A DNA stretch of 64,000 bases from Edwardsiella piscicida (GCF_001896205.1 NZ_MPNU01000001.1:1740318-1804317), one strand, 5' to 3'; shown: positions 29,467-39,484, counted from the first letter of the stretch. Notes: generated by a model not told the origin, from the letters alone. Translations and numbers: made by a program.

Positions 29467-29627
29467 TAAAAAAACAATTTGTAGTATGAATAATATGGCG
29501 TAGTCGGCCTAAAGTAAGGATGGAATCGGCTCAAAATGTATAATACATCGCATTTTAAACTTATTATTTCACTTTTTTCGCGGATAAGAGGATGACGAAT
29601 GCGTTAGAATAGCGTAAAAAGGAGGAC

Positions 29628-29777
29628 ATGAGAGTCAAGGAAAACCAACGGGTGAGTGCTGGAAAAATGAACGTCGCTGTGGCAGCAGAAAACGCTACGC
29701 ATGGCAACTTATTTCAGCATAAACATGACCAGTTTTCCGCCGACCGTTTTATTTCTGTGCGACATGTCGTTCACTGA
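29628..29777 (+). CDS. Candidate small protein (49 residues) upstream of yobF
   Basis: An ORF of 49 codons starts at 29628 directly after AAAAAGGAGGAC, one of the best ribosome sites in the window (AAGGAGG, 4 bases from ATG). The peptide is basic and histidine-rich at its C-terminus (KHDQFSADRFISVRHVVH) with no membrane segment. I do not recognise it. It lies 72 bases before yobF on the same strand. It could be a real small protein or an upstream regulatory ORF. Confidence 0.5.
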   Translation: MRVKENQRVSAGKMNVAVAAENATHGNLFQHKHDQFSADRFISVRHVVH

Positions 29778-29849
29778 ATAAAAATGGCTTGCCATTGAAT
29801 TGAGAGTATGTGATAACGCATTGGAGTAAAGCGAGGTACAGTTCTGTCT

Positions 29850-29966
29850 ATGTGTGGCATTTTCAGTAAAGAAGTTCCGAGTAAAAACGTTTGCGTTGCT
29901 TACTACTTCTCTGCCGAACCTTATCTTAGTGCCTCAAGCAGTAACGACTCTAGTTTGTCTGTGTAA
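29850..29966 (+). CDS. yobF: YobF small protein
   Basis: A 38-codon ORF beginning MCGIFSKEV, then [11 protein letters not shown], matches E. coli YobF (MCGIFSKEV...RFSAEPYIGA), which is 47 residues and is co-transcribed with cspC. The C-terminal half differs and is shorter, serine-rich. In E. coli YobF accumulates in heat shock; its function is unknown. The stop is 41 bases before cspC. The ribosome site (GAGG) lies rather far upstream. Confidence 0.82.
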   Translation: MCGIFSKEVPSKNVCVAYYFSAEPYLSASSSNDSSLSV

Positions 29967-30007
29967 CGCCCTCGGGCGGTTTAATCAATAGTAAGGAAAT
30001 ACGTAAG

Positions 30008-30217
30008 ATGGCTAAGATCAAAGGTCAAGTGAAGTGGTTCAACGAAGCGAAGGGTTTCGGTTTCATCACCCCGGCTGACGGCAGCAAGGACGTGTTCGTT
30101 CACTTCTCTGCAATCCAGGGCAACGGTTTTAAAACTCTGGCTGAAGGTCAGCACGTAGAGTTCGAAATCCAGGATGGCCAGAAAGGCCCGTCTGCTGTTA
30201 ACGTAACTGCTATCTAA
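30008..30217 (+). CDS. cspC: Cold-shock-like protein CspC
   Basis: A 69-residue cold-shock domain protein. RNP1 is KGFGFITP and RNP2 is VFVHFSAI. Sequence is nearly identical to E. coli CspC ([29 protein letters not shown]) and distinct from CspE. CspC binds single-stranded RNA and DNA and stabilises stress mRNAs. TAAGGAAATACGTAAG precedes the ATG. Downstream is a strong terminator, then rlmA. Confidence 0.96.
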   Translation: MAKIKGQVKWFNEAKGFGFITPADGSKDVFVHFSAIQGNGFKTLAEGQHVEFEIQDGQKGPSAVNVTAI

Positions 30218-30240
30218 GTTAGCTGCGTTAGTGGTTAAAA

Positions 30241-30263
30241 ACCCGCCACCGGCGGGTTTTTTT
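30241..30263 (+). terminator. cspC terminator
   Basis: ACCCGCC-ACC-GGCGGGT followed by seven T residues in all, 23 bases after the cspC stop. A preceding A-run makes it usable on both strands. Confidence 0.93.
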
Positions 30264-30402
30264 ACGTCCGTAGCCAGCCTGGGCGCCTATGTCCAGCGCG
30301 AGTGCCTTGCGCCTGGCGCCGTCGCCCCCGATAATACCCGTCCTGTGTTGCGCCCGTCTCCATCGACGGCGGCGCGATTCCTCCAAGATAAGAGTAAACG
30401 CC

Positions 30403-31206
30403 ATGCCGTACCAATGTCCCCTGTGCCACTCACCGCTGCGCCAAGATGCGCACCAGTGGTGCTGCGTTAACAACCATCGCTTTGACTGCGCGAAAGAGGG
30501 GTATGTCAACCTGATGCCGGTGCAGTTTAAACACTCGCGTCAGCCAGGCGACAGCAGTGAGATGATGCAGGCCCGTCGGGCCTTTTTGCAGGCGGACCAT
30601 TACCTGCCGCTGCGCGACGCCGTACAGGGCCTTCTGGCGCGCTATTTACCCGCTGACGGCGGTAACGTTTTGGACATCGGCTGTGGCGAGGGATATTACA
30701 CCGCCAGCTGGGCCAGCGTGCGGGGGACGCAGGTGTATGGGTTGGACATCGCCAAGGTGGCCATTCGCTATGCGGCGCGGCGCTATCCGCAGGTTCACTT
30801 CTGCGTGGCGTCCAGTCTGCGCCTGCCGTTCGCCGATGCCAGCATCGGCGGTGCGGTACGTATCTACGCGCCGTGCAATGCGCAGGAGCTGGCGCGAGTG
30901 GTGGCGACGGGGGGCTGTCTGGTGACCGTGACGCCGGCGGAGCGTCATTTGTATCAGCTGAAAGCGTTGGTCTACCCCGAGGTGCATCTGCATGCCCAGA
31001 AGGTGGAGTCGCTGCCGGGCTTTACCCTGGTCGAGAGCCAGCGTCTGGGCTATGCCATGACGCTGAACGGGGACGAGGCGGCCGCGCTGCTGCAGATGAC
31101 GCCCTTTGCCTGGCGGGCGCCGCAGGGGGTTGCAGAGGCGCTGCAGGCGCGCACGACGTTTGAGTGTGAGACTGACTTCTTGATCCGGGTCTATCGCCGC
31201 GACTGA
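30403..31206 (+). CDS. rlmA: 23S rRNA (guanine(745)-N1)-methyltransferase
   Basis: A 267-residue SAM-dependent methyltransferase. The N-terminal zinc finger is CPLCHSPL...CCVNNHRFDCAKEGYVNL (Cys-x2-Cys, Cys-x3-His), followed by the SAM motif VLDIGCGEGYYT near residue 88 and the catalytic-region IYAPCNAQELARV. It methylates G745 in 23S rRNA. The ATG at 30403 starts directly before the zinc finger, as in E. coli; the upstream open frame is GC-rich read-through. mntP, which in E. coli lies between this gene and yobD, is absent. Confidence 0.95.
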   Translation: MPYQCPLCHSPLRQDAHQWCCVNNHRFDCAKEGYVNLMPVQFKHSRQPGDSSEMMQARRAFLQADHYLPLRDAVQGLLARYLPADGGNVLDIGCGEGYYTASWASVRGTQVYGLDIAKVAIRYAARRYPQVHFCVASSLRLPFADASIGGAVRIYAPCNAQELARVVATGGCLVTVTPAERHLYQLKALVYPEVHLHAQKVESLPGFTLVESQRLGYAMTLNGDEAAALLQMTPFAWRAPQGVAEALQARTTFECETDFLIRVYRRD

Positions 31207-31241
31207 GGCGGCGGTAGAGAGGGGGCCTGGGAGCTACGCCC

Positions 31242-31712
31242 CTAGGCGGACTTCTGCTGGTGCTCCAGCATAAACTTAAAGATCTCGTCCAGCGAGTCCA
31301 GGTTGGCCACCTGGATCAGTAGGCGCCGTTTTTCTAACGCGATCACCAGAATGCCGTCTTCCGACAGGTTCATGCTGCGGATGCGCGCATAGTCGATAAA
31401 CACGTTGCCATAATAGAATCCCTGCGCTTTAAACAGCAGCTTGGGCCAGCGTAGATAGAAAATATAGATCGAGACGATTATCAGGCTAGCCAGTAGCCAA
31501 GTGGTAAAGGGCTCGCCCTGATCGCTGATGTTGCGGTAGGCCAAGATCGCCAGCAGTCCGACAAAGATCAGGCTATCGGCCTTATTGCGCCGCTTCAGGT
31601 TCACCCGCAGCAGGGTCGCACCGCGCTGGCGCGGCATAATGGCTTCGTCATAGATAGCGTACAGCAGAAACAGCACGATAAAGACCAACAGGGCGATATC
31701 GGTTAAAGACAT
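31242..31712 (-). CDS. yobD: UPF0266 membrane protein YobD
   Basis: A 156-residue inner-membrane protein with three hydrophobic segments and the blocks [24 protein letters not shown] and [14 protein letters not shown]. It matches E. coli YobD (152). Function unknown. The ATG at 31710-31712 fits the homologue; 11 residues could be added upstream. It lies 67 bases downstream of manZ on the same strand, as in E. coli. Confidence 0.9.
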   Translation of the reverse strand: MSLTDIALLVFIVLFLLYAIYDEAIMPRQRGATLLRVNLKRRNKADSLIFVGLLAILAYRNISDQGEPFTTWLLASLIIVSIYIFYLRWPKLLFKAQGFYYGNVFIDYARIRSMNLSEDGILVIALEKRRLLIQVANLDSLDEIFKFMLEHQQKSA

Positions 31713-31778
31713 GAACAACTCCGCAGGCTGGGGGTAAAACGGCACCGGACGGCCTGGGCCGTCCGGTGCTGGGGAAGA

Positions 31779-32642
31779 TTACTGACCGAGCAGGCCGATC
31801 CAGTAACCGAAGATGCCGATAAAGAAGAAGCCCACGATGATCCACAGGGCGTTCACCTTACGGCGCAGCAGCCACATACAGCCAAAGGTCAGCAGCAGCG
31901 GCACCAGGCCCGGCATCAGCTGGTCCAGAATGTTCTGTACCGTGGTGACGGTGGTGTGGCCCTCTTGGTTGGTCACCTTGGAGACCACCAGCGGAATGTT
32001 GACGTGGGTCCACTTGTTGACCAAGGCCCCCATGACAAACAGGCCGAGGATAGACGCCCCTTCCGTCAGTTTCTGCAGGAAGCCACCGCCCATATCGGAA
32101 ACGATATCGACCCCTTTCTTATAGCCGTAGGCGACGCCGTAGTAACGTACCAGCAGACGCACCAGGTTAAACAGCACGAAGAACAGGATCGGGCCAAGCA
32201 GGCTACCGGTCATAGCGATACCGGCGCCGAGGGCGGCGAAGACCGGACGGACGGTACCCCAGAAGATCGGGTCACCGACGCCGGCCAGCGGCCCCATCAG
32301 ACCGACCTTGATACCGTTGATCGCGGCATCGTCGATCGGTGCGCCGTTGGCGCGCTCTTCTTCCATCGCCATGGTGACGCCGAGGACCGGCGCCGCGACG
32401 AACGGCTGGGTGTTAAAGAACTCCAGGTGGCGACGGATCGCCTGGCGGCGCTCTTCGCTGTTCTCCGGGTACAGGCGACGGATTACCGGCACCATGGAGA
32501 AACAGAAGCCCAGCGCCTGCATACGTTCGAAGTTCCATGAACCCTGGAAAAGGTTAGAGCGCAGGAATACACCGCGGATATCGCCAGCGGTCAGCCTCTT
32601 CTCACCCTGAGACGGGGTTACAGATGAAGTCGTATCAACCAT
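31779..32642 (-). CDS. manZ: Mannose-specific PTS EIID component
   Basis: A 287-residue membrane subunit of the mannose PTS. Signatures: DIRGVFLRSNLFQGSWNFERM (split around residue 17), GPLAGVGDPIFWGTVRP and MGGGFLQKLTEGASILG. With ManY it forms the sugar channel; it also serves as a receptor for some bacteriocins and phage lambda DNA entry in E. coli. Last gene of the manXYZ operon, 17 bases after manY. Confidence 0.97.
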   Translation of the reverse strand: MVDTTSSVTPSQGEKRLTAGDIRGVFLRSNLFQGSWNFERMQALGFCFSMVPVIRRLYPENSEERRQAIRRHLEFFNTQPFVAAPVLGVTMAMEEERANGAPIDDAAINGIKVGLMGPLAGVGDPIFWGTVRPVFAALGAGIAMTGSLLGPILFFVLFNLVRLLVRYYGVAYGYKKGVDIVSDMGGGFLQKLTEGASILGLFVMGALVNKWTHVNIPLVVSKVTNQEGHTTVTTVQNILDQLMPGLVPLLLTFGCMWLLRRKVNALWIIVGFFFIGIFGYWIGLLGQ

Positions 32643-32659
32643 TTTTCTCACCTTCTCTC

Positions 32660-33460
32660 TTAGTCCAGTTCGTTGTCGAGATCGTTATTGCCGTTGGCAG
32701 CGGACTGTACCACCTGCGCCTTGTTGTATTTCGGGCTGAGCTGGATATACAGGATGGCCATGACCAGACCCAACACACCCAGTGCAACCAGGTTGAAGTT
32801 GGTGAACGCGGCGGTGACAAAACCCAGGTAGAAGAACGGCATCAGGTAGCCAGCGCGCATCATGTTGATGACCATGGCGTAACCGACGACGACGATCATC
32901 CCGCCTGCGATACCCAGACCGGTGGTGACGACCTCCGGAATGGCACTCAGCATGGAGTGAACGGCATCGGTACCGACGGAGACGGCAACGATCACGGCCG
33001 GGATGGCGATACGCATTGCCTGCAGCAGCAGGGCGGAACAGTGCAGGTAAGAGATGGCGCGCAGATCCCCTCGCTCGGCGGCACCGTCAGCCGCGTGCTG
33101 GAAGCCCACGGTGATGGTACGTACGATGATGGTCAGCACCTGACCGGCGGCGGCCAGCGGGATCGCCAGCGCGATACCGGCGCCGATGCTCTGTCCACCG
33201 GCGATGACCAGGATGGTCGAGATGATGGAGGCCAGGGCGGCATCGGGTGCAACGGCGGCACCGATGTTCATCCAGCCCAGGGCGATCATCTCCAGGGTAC
33301 CCCCGATGATGATGCCGGTCTTCATATCGCCGAGCACGATACCGATCAGGGTACAGGCGACCAGCGGGCGGTGGAACTGAAACTCATCGAGGATAGAACC
33401 CATCCCCGCAATACATGCCACGATAAATATCAGCACAATCTGAAGAGTGGTAATCTCCAT
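32660..33460 (-). CDS. manY: Mannose-specific PTS EIIC component
   Basis: A 266-residue membrane subunit with several helices and family blocks GSILDEFQFHRPLVACTLIG, GGTLEMIALGWMNIGAAVAPD and IVAGG-type loops. It forms the translocation path for mannose, glucose, glucosamine and related sugars with ManZ. A 56-base gap separates it from manX. Confidence 0.97.
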   Translation of the reverse strand: MEITTLQIVLIFIVACIAGMGSILDEFQFHRPLVACTLIGIVLGDMKTGIIIGGTLEMIALGWMNIGAAVAPDAALASIISTILVIAGGQSIGAGIALAIPLAAAGQVLTIIVRTITVGFQHAADGAAERGDLRAISYLHCSALLLQAMRIAIPAVIVAVSVGTDAVHSMLSAIPEVVTTGLGIAGGMIVVVGYAMVINMMRAGYLMPFFYLGFVTAAFTNFNLVALGVLGLVMAILYIQLSPKYNKAQVVQSAANGNNDLDNELD

Positions 33461-33516
33461 TGTACTTCTCCTTTGACCAAAGAGCCGAGTTAGTTAAATC
33501 AATGCCTTACGGCATA

Positions 33517-34482
33517 TCAGTTCATTTTACTGATAAGGTCCATCATCTTCAGACGCGGATCGTTGGACACCTTACGCACCTCCAGCTCAATGCCGCGGGC
33601 ATCCAACTTTTTGAAGGCTTCGATATCCGTTTCATCGACGGAGACGGCATTGTTGACCTGGGTTTTCCCCTGGCGGAATGCCATACCACCGATGTTCACC
33701 GTGGTGATCTTGACGCCGTTTTCTACCAGACGCTCGACGTCGGTCGGGTTGGTAAACAGCAGCATCACGCGATCGTTGGCGTATTTCGGGTTATTGTAGA
33801 CGCGGATCATCTTAGCGACATCGACGACGTGGGCGGTCACGCCCGGCGGCGCCACCTGCTTAAGCAGGGTAGAGCGAACGTGGTCGTTGGCGACCTCATC
33901 ACTGACGACGATGATGCGGGAGACGCCGGTTTCCTTGGTCCAGCGGGTGGCAACCTGGCCGTGGATCAGACGATCGTCAATACGCGCTAAGCCGATCTTC
34001 ATGTGATCCTCCGGGTTCAGCGGCGCGGCAGGTTTAGCCTGTACCGGCGCGGCCACTTTCGGGGCGCTGGCCGCGGGGGCCTCTTCTTTGGCACGCAGTG
34101 CGCGTACGCCCTCACGCCCCGTTTCCAGAGCCACGGCGACCAGCTCATCAAACGTAGGGTTATCGTCGCGGGCCATGAAGGTTTCAACCAGCATCGGTAC
34201 GTTGACGCCGGTGATTACGTCATAGTGCTCTTTGTCCAATACGATCCGGCTGGCCGCGTTGAACGGGCTGCCGCCCCAGGTGTCCACCAGGAAGAGTACC
34301 CCTTCGCCGGTCTCCATCTGCGCCAGTTTCTGACTGTATTTTTCGATCAGGGTCTCGGCATTCTCACCGGGCACGAAGTCGATAAAGCCAACGTTACTTT
34401 GTTCGCCTAACAACATCTCGGCGGTTTTTAGCAACTGCTCCGCCGCGGCCCCGTGAGTACCGATCATAATAGCAATACTCAC
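33517..34482 (-). CDS. manX: Mannose-specific PTS EIIAB component
   Basis: A 321-residue cytoplasmic subunit. The IIA domain (1-~130) has phosphorylated His10 in MIGTHG; an Ala/Pro-rich linker (~135-158) leads to the IIB domain, whose active His lies in RIDDRLIHGQVATRW. It passes phosphate from HPr to the incoming sugar. First gene of manXYZ, divergent from yoaE as in E. coli. CRP and Mlc control is known in E. coli; I could not place either site firmly here. Confidence 0.97.
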   Translation of the reverse strand: MSIAIMIGTHGAAAEQLLKTAEMLLGEQSNVGFIDFVPGENAETLIEKYSQKLAQMETGEGVLFLVDTWGGSPFNAASRIVLDKEHYDVITGVNVPMLVETFMARDDNPTFDELVAVALETGREGVRALRAKEEAPAASAPKVAAPVQAKPAAPLNPEDHMKIGLARIDDRLIHGQVATRWTKETGVSRIIVVSDEVANDHVRSTLLKQVAPPGVTAHVVDVAKMIRVYNNPKYANDRVMLLFTNPTDVERLVENGVKITTVNIGGMAFRQGKTQVNNAVSVDETDIEAFKKLDARGIELEVRKVSNDPRLKMMDLISKMN

Positions 34483-35114
34483 TCGCTACCTCCTCTGCTT
34501 TCCTTGATACTTTCACGCCGTAAAATAAACACGGCGTACCGTATGCAATTAAAGATACGAACTGTTTAACGAAACATCCATGTCGAGTCACTGCCCGCTG
34601 AAATTTCTTTGATCTTACGGACGTAAGATTCAGCCATTCCAAATCAATCACTTAGTTTTATGAATCGATTCAGGTATCGCCTGCAATCGGTTTCAGCAGG
34701 ATTTATTTTAGTCAGTAAAAAAAATTTTTATGTGACGCCCATCGTTAATTGGTACATGACGTGAACAAATGTAGCCGCGATGGCGCTTTTTTGTACATTT
34801 GATTTTACGATTTTGCCGCGAGATGAAAGAGGAATGTTGCCAGGCTTCCCCTTGGTTATTCTGTGGATTTCTTGCTACAGTAGGCAGCCTGATTAATATG
34901 AGGAGTATTGGGTTCAACCTGACCTATGGATCGTCACCGACGCCGTTTTACCATCCCGCTTTCTTTCCCTTTACCTTTCCACGCTGGGCGTAGCCCAGGT
35001 ACTGCCACTCCCGCAGGGGTGCCGCGGCGTATGCCTTGGCCCGCTTTGCGCCTGCGCGGCTGTCGATGGTCGTCCGGCCCGCGCGCCGCTGCGTTGACGA
35101 GGGCAGAATAACCC
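34483..35114. other. manX-yoaE divergent intergenic region
   Basis: About 630 bases. The left two thirds are AT-rich and should hold the manX promoter and leader; TTATTTT-N8-AAAGTAT near 34515-34535 on the minus strand faintly resembles an Mlc site. The right part (34980-35110) is GC-rich; an open frame of 61 codons at 34926 overlaps it but has arginine-rich, non-protein-like composition, so I leave it uncalled. Confidence 0.4.
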
Positions 35115-36674
35115 ATGATGGAACTGTTACTGGATCCCGCTATCTGGGCCGGCCTGCTGACGCTGGTGGTGCTGGAAATTGTCCTGGGCATCGATAACCT
35201 GGTGTTTGTCGCCATTCTGGCTGAAAAGGTGCCGCCGCAGCAGCGCGACCGGGCTCGGCTGATCGGGCTCAGTTTAGCGCTGATCATGCGCCTGGCGCTG
35301 CTGTCGCTGATCTCATGGATGGTGACGCTGACTCGTCCGCTGTTCAGTATCGCCATGTTTACCTTCTCTGGGCGCGATCTGATCCTGCTGCTGGGGGGGC
35401 TGTTCCTGCTGTTTAAGGCCACCATGGAGCTGCATGAACGTCTGGAAGGGCGGGTGCATGAGGTCAGCCATAAAGGCTATGCCAGCTTTTGGTCGGTGGT
35501 GGCGCAGATCGTCATTCTCGACGCCGTGTTCTCACTGGATGCGGTGATCACGGCGGTTGGGATGGTAGAGCACTTGGCGGTGATGATGCTGGCGGTGGTG
35601 ATCGCGATGGCGATCATGCTGCTGGCCTCGAAGAGGCTGACGCGTTTCGTGAACGCCCACCCCACCGTGGTGGTGCTGTGTCTGAGCTTTCTGCTGATGA
35701 TCGGTCTGGGGCTGATGGCCGAAGGCTTTGGTCTGCATATTCCCAAAGGGTATCTGTATGCGGCGATCGGCTTCTCGATCCTGATTGAAATGTTCAACCA
35801 GATAGCCCGGCGCAACTATCTGCGCCATGAGCAGCGCCGGCCGATGCGTCAGCGTACCGCCGAGGCCATTATGCGTCTGATGGGCGGCGGTCGCGGCGAA
35901 GGTGCGGCGGCGCAGACGGATGCGGCGCTAGTGCCGGGCGCGGCGGGTGCCTTTGCCGCCGAGGAGCGCTATATGATCAGCGGGGTGCTCACCCTGGCCT
36001 CGCGCTCGCTGCGCACGATCATGACGCCGCGTAATGAAATCTCGTGGATCGACTGTCGCCAGCCGGCGGATGAGATCCGCCGTCAGCTGATGGAGACGCC
36101 GCACAGCCTATTCCCGGTGTGCGAGGGATCGCTGGATCAGCTGCTGGGCGTGGTACGGGCGAAAGATCTGCTGATGGCGCTGAAGCAGAATACGCCGCTG
36201 GCCGAGTTCGCGGCTCAGCACACGCCGATCGTCGTACTCGAAAGCCTGGACGTGATCAACGTACTGGATGTGCTGCGTCAGGCGAAAGGCCGGCTGGTGA
36301 TGGTCAGCGATGAGTTTGGCGTCGTTCAGGGGCTGGTTACGCCGCTGGATGTGCTGGAGGCCATCGCCGGCGAGTTTCCGGATGAGGACGAGACGCCGGA
36401 TATCGTGGACAATGAGCAGGGGTGGCTGGTCAAAGGCAGCACCGATCTGCACACCCTAGAGCAGACGCTGGACGTTCACGGGCTGGTGCTGGGCAGCGGC
36501 ACGCAGTATGCCTCGCTGGCCGGACTGCTGCTGGCGCACTTTGACCGGATGCCGGCGGTGGGCGCGGCGCTGACGCTGAACGGCCTGCGCTTTACCGTCG
36601 CAGAGGTCGAAGAGTACCGCATCGAACGGGTTCAGGTAGAGCGCGTCGGCCGTGCGCCGGATCCGTCCGCCTAA
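35115..36674 (+). CDS. yoaE: YoaE: TerC-type membrane domain fused to CBS and CorC/HlyC domains
   Basis: A 519-residue inner-membrane protein. Residues 1-235 form the TerC domain ([17 protein letters not shown] and [18 protein letters not shown] with conserved Asp residues in helices), then two CBS domains (~290-430: [29 protein letters not shown]) and a C-terminal CorC/HlyC transporter-associated domain. TerC proteins export metals, often Mn2+, in other species; the cargo of YoaE is not established. Divergent from manX. Confidence 0.92.
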   Translation: MMELLLDPAIWAGLLTLVVLEIVLGIDNLVFVAILAEKVPPQQRDRARLIGLSLALIMRLALLSLISWMVTLTRPLFSIAMFTFSGRDLILLLGGLFLLFKATMELHERLEGRVHEVSHKGYASFWSVVAQIVILDAVFSLDAVITAVGMVEHLAVMMLAVVIAMAIMLLASKRLTRFVNAHPTVVVLCLSFLLMIGLGLMAEGFGLHIPKGYLYAAIGFSILIEMFNQIARRNYLRHEQRRPMRQRTAEAIMRLMGGGRGEGAAAQTDAALVPGAAGAFAAEERYMISGVLTLASRSLRTIMTPRNEISWIDCRQPADEIRRQLMETPHSLFPVCEGSLDQLLGVVRAKDLLMALKQNTPLAEFAAQHTPIVVLESLDVINVLDVLRQAKGRLVMVSDEFGVVQGLVTPLDVLEAIAGEFPDEDETPDIVDNEQGWLVKGSTDLHTLEQTLDVHGLVLGSGTQYASLAGLLLAHFDRMPAVGAALTLNGLRFTVAEVEEYRIERVQVERVGRAPDPSA

Positions 36675-38296
36675 GTTTGTGCCGGGGCGCGGGAGAACTC
36701 CCCCGCGCTTTGCGCCGCTGGCGTCGAGTCGCCGCACTGCCGCTGGTAGTGGGCGTGCCAGCCGGGGAAATCCCGCAGCGGCATCGGCCGGGCGAAGAGA
36801 TAGCCCTGCATGGCGTAAACCTGCCGCTGGCGCAGATAGTCGGCCTGCTGCGTCTGTTCGACGCCCTCCATGACCAGGCGTAGCCGTAGCTGGCGCGCCA
36901 GATCGATCATCAGGTCCAAGACCCGGGCATTAATCGCGTCGCTGCCGATGGTCGCGCAAAAGGCGCGATCGATTTTCAGCATCTCAGGCTGCAGATCCTG
37001 CAGGTAGCTCAGCGAACTGTGGCCGGTGCCAAAGTCATCCAGCGCCAGCGATAGCCCCATTTCACGCAGGATATGCAGCTGTGGATAGTCCTGGCTGGGC
37101 AGGCGCGTGCGCTCCGTCAGCTCCAGCATCAGGCGCTGTTGAGGTCGGTGGCGTAGCCACAGATTCTGGATATCCAGGGCCAGCTTGCCCTGGGCGAAAT
37201 GCTCTGCCGCAACGTTAATACTGAAGTAAAAATCGCGATCGTGCGGGAAATGGTGGCGCTGCGCCGCCAGCGCTTCCAGCAGGTAGCGAGTCAGCGGAAC
37301 GATCAGCCCATTCTGTTCGGCCAGAGGAATGAAGATCTCCGGCGAGGTCCAGCCATGACGCGGATTATACCAGCGCAGCAGGATCTCCACGCCTTCGCAG
37401 CGGCCGCTTTCCGTGTGGATGATCGGCTGACAGTACAGCGTAAACTGACGGCGGCGGATCGCCTGGGCGATCGGATAGGCCAGACTCATGCGATTGGCCG
37501 ATGCCAGGTAGGTGAGGATCGACGCCAGCAGGAATAGCAGCAGCGCCAACGGAATATGGCGCGGCAGGCGCTGCAGCGCCAGATCGCGCGCGGCGGGGGA
37601 GAACAGTGAAATCGAGAACGGGTAGCGGCTGGAGCGTAGCTCCAGGCGCGGCGGCGTCTCGGCCTCCGCGGCGTCGGTCGGCGCCCGTACCCGCATATCG
37701 TTGAAGCGCAGCGTGTGGCCAGCCACATTCAGGGCCATGTAGTCGACATAGGGCGGACGCGGCGCCAGGATAAAGGCGGAGAGGGTGGCAATATTAAAAA
37801 TATACACCATGCCGCTGGTGGGATTGGCCTGATCCGGTCGCCAGAACAGCAGGATCGGGCTGCCGCGGTTAAGCAAGCGCGCCGCCCGCAGGACCAACGT
37901 ATCTTTGGCCGATAGCATTTCGGGGTAAATGGCCCGCAGGGATTTGATCGGCTGATTGATCAGATTGGAGCAGGTCACGATGCCATCCTTTACCAGCAGT
38001 ACGGCGCGAATCGTCTCCAGGTGTATCGCCATATTGGTCAGGTGCGGACTGATTTCTTCGCAGCGCTGATTTACCCAGCCGATATTATTTTTACTGACGG
38101 TCTCGGCGCGGGACAGGATCCTTTCCAACTGCGTAATGGCAATCGTGGCGGCGTTGCGCTGCATCTGTTGTACCGTTGTCAGCTCCTGTTGATAGCGGCT
38201 GGCGAGGGAAATAATACAGACGAGTGCGCCGATGGTGATAGCCAATAGGGCACGATACAAACGATAGCGTTTCATCGTGATATGTGAAAAAAGCAT
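36671..38296 (-). CDS. pdeG: Cyclic-di-GMP phosphodiesterase with CSS sensor domain (PdeG/YoaD-like)
   Basis: A 541-residue membrane protein: N-terminal helix (~15-33), a periplasmic CSS-motif domain (the Cys-Ser-Ser analogue is TCSNL near residue 120), a second helix (~245-265), and a cytoplasmic EAL domain. The EAL signature reads EILLRW in place of strict EAL (GVEILLRW as in E. coli), with [16 protein letters not shown] and [11 protein letters not shown] intact, so activity is likely. The ATG at 38294-38296 has AAGGG 8 bases upstream; MKRYRLY seven codons later is the alternative. It converges on yoaE and overlaps its stop by 4 bases. Confidence 0.88.
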   Translation of the reverse strand: MLFSHITMKRYRLYRALLAITIGALVCIISLASRYQQELTTVQQMQRNAATIAITQLERILSRAETVSKNNIGWVNQRCEEISPHLTNMAIHLETIRAVLLVKDGIVTCSNLINQPIKSLRAIYPEMLSAKDTLVLRAARLLNRGSPILLFWRPDQANPTSGMVYIFNIATLSAFILAPRPPYVDYMALNVAGHTLRFNDMRVRAPTDAAEAETPPRLELRSSRYPFSISLFSPAARDLALQRLPRHIPLALLLFLLASILTYLASANRMSLAYPIAQAIRRRQFTLYCQPIIHTESGRCEGVEILLRWYNPRHGWTSPEIFIPLAEQNGLIVPLTRYLLEALAAQRHHFPHDRDFYFSINVAAEHFAQGKLALDIQNLWLRHRPQQRLMLELTERTRLPSQDYPQLHILREMGLSLALDDFGTGHSSLSYLQDLQPEMLKIDRAFCATIGSDAINARVLDLMIDLARQLRLRLVMEGVEQTQQADYLRQRQVYAMQGYLFARPMPLRDFPGWHAHYQRQCGDSTPAAQSAGEFSRAPAQT

Positions 38297-38885
38297 CAGG
38301 GCGCCCTTAAGCTGTGCTGTATCCGCGGGTAATCGACTACGGTTAACGGGCGGCGGCACGCTGCGGGTTGGCGTGGCTCGGGCCAACGGCAGACGGGCGG
38401 CGCTCCGCAACAGCAGCGCGATAAGCAGGCTCGCCATAACGGCCAGATATTATCGCGTATCCCAATAATTCATAAGAGAATAACTCAGTCGACTAAGCAA
38501 TGTTGTCCGACCACTCTCATGGTATCTATATTTACCGTCTGCCAGCAATAACGGCGCTATCCAATGACGTATAATTAGGATAAAACTCAATTATTACATT
38601 TGGTGTTGACAGCGGATCGCGCCGCTGTCGTGCCGATAGGCGTTGTTTTTACGCGCTTGCGTCGCTGCCGCGTACGCAAAGGCGTTATTTGGGCGTTTCA
38701 GAATAACCGGAACGCCGATGTGCGCCGGGATTTTTTGCTGTGCCATCCGCGGGGCGGTTGCCTAAGGTGAAACGATAGGATACTTTGATATAATAATCTG
38801 GATAAACAAATAGATATAAATTAGGTCCACACAGGCGCAGCAGGGCTGCGGCGGACCGCATACCGAGTGGATAAGGAGTGGTGAT
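38297..38885. other. pdeG to BOF-lipoprotein intergenic region
   Basis: About 590 bases between divergent genes. A large minus-strand open frame crosses 38685-39296 but runs antisense to the lipoprotein gene and has no family likeness. The AT-rich stretch 38460-38600 and 38770-38830 could hold promoters for both sides; no specific site is convincing. Confidence 0.4.
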
Positions 38886-39263
38886 ATGAATAACGCAGTA
38901 AAGGCGGCGATCCTGGCGCTGTCGGTGGCGGGTTTGGCCGCCTGCAGTACCCCACCGCAGACCTCGTTGGGCGGTGGTTTCGATGGCCCGCATCAGCAGA
39001 ATGTCATGACGGTCAGCCAGGTGCAGAAGTCGACGGTGATCGATGAGGGGCAGATGGTGCAGCTGCGCGGGCACATTGTTCAGGCGCTGGGAGGCGAGGA
39101 CTACCGCTTCCGCGACGACAGCGGCGCAATGACGCTGATCGTTCCCTCCAGCGCCTGGGCCGGCCGGGTGGTGACGCCGCAGCAGCGGGTCAGCGTGCAG
39201 GGGCGCATCGTCAAAGAGTTTGACGGGGTGAAGCTGTATACCGTTGCGATTCGTCTCGACTGA
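38886..39263 (+). CDS. YgiW/YdeI-family OB-fold (BOF) lipoprotein
   Basis: A 125-residue protein with a lipoprotein signal (LAAC, Cys20) followed by a single bacterial OB-fold domain: VIDEGQMVQLRGHIVQALGGEDYRFRD, split by a turn, then VSVQGRIVKEF and the end strand KLYTVAIRLD. YgiW and YdeI of enterobacteria belong here and are linked to peroxide and antimicrobial-peptide tolerance; those are periplasmic rather than lipidated. TAAGGAG is a strong ribosome site. Confidence 0.85.
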   Translation: MNNAVKAAILALSVAGLAACSTPPQTSLGGGFDGPHQQNVMTVSQVQKSTVIDEGQMVQLRGHIVQALGGEDYRFRDDSGAMTLIVPSSAWAGRVVTPQQRVSVQGRIVKEFDGVKLYTVAIRLD

Positions 39264-39387
39264 GGCGCTATGCATGGCCGGGCGCGTCCCGGTCATAGGA
39301 TGACGATCCCGCGCGAGTGCGGCGGCGAATAACGCTGACGGTTAGGGTTAGGGTTAAAACGCTGGGGAGAGGATGCGAAAGAGAGAA

Positions 39388-39464
39388 TGGTGCGTCCGAG
39401 TAGACTCGAACTACCGACCCCCACCATGTCAAGGTGGTGCTCTAACCAACTGAGCTACGGACGC
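39388..39464 (-). tRNA. tRNA-Val (anticodon GAC), third copy of the operon
   Basis: A 77-base tRNA on the minus strand starting GCGTCCGTAGC and ending in encoded CCA. The anticodon loop is TTGACAT, giving anticodon GAC (valine). D-arm AGCTCAGTTGG and T-loop TTCGAGT are intact, and acceptor arms pair. Identical to the two copies upstream. Confidence 0.96.
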
Positions 39465-39484
39465 ACTGGGCGTATGCTGTGAAA

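Larger units (their letters stand above)
29118..29627. other. AT-rich non-coding region after cysB
   Basis: About 500 bases, markedly AT-rich from 29310 on, with no recognisable protein gene. It holds a CRP-like site and a short perfect inverted repeat (listed separately). It ends at a small ORF with a strong ribosome site, so it may be the promoter and long leader region of the yobF-cspC transcript. Confidence 0.45.

Noticed and set aside
34515..34535. Mlc-like operator upstream of manX
   Set aside because: TTATTTT half is good but the other half (AAAGTAT) is poor; too weak to list as a site.
34926..35111. 61-codon open frame before yoaE, and the idea of a manganese riboswitch there
   Set aside because: Arg/Pro-rich translation and no conserved riboswitch core could be recognised.
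38685..39296. 203-codon minus-strand frame opposite the BOF lipoprotein
   Set aside because: Antisense to a gene with a lipobox, OB-fold motifs and strong ribosome site.
39340..39356. GGTTAGGGTTAGGGTTA, like a telomere repeat
   Set aside because: Only two full TTAGGG units; a chance short repeat in a bacterial spacer.
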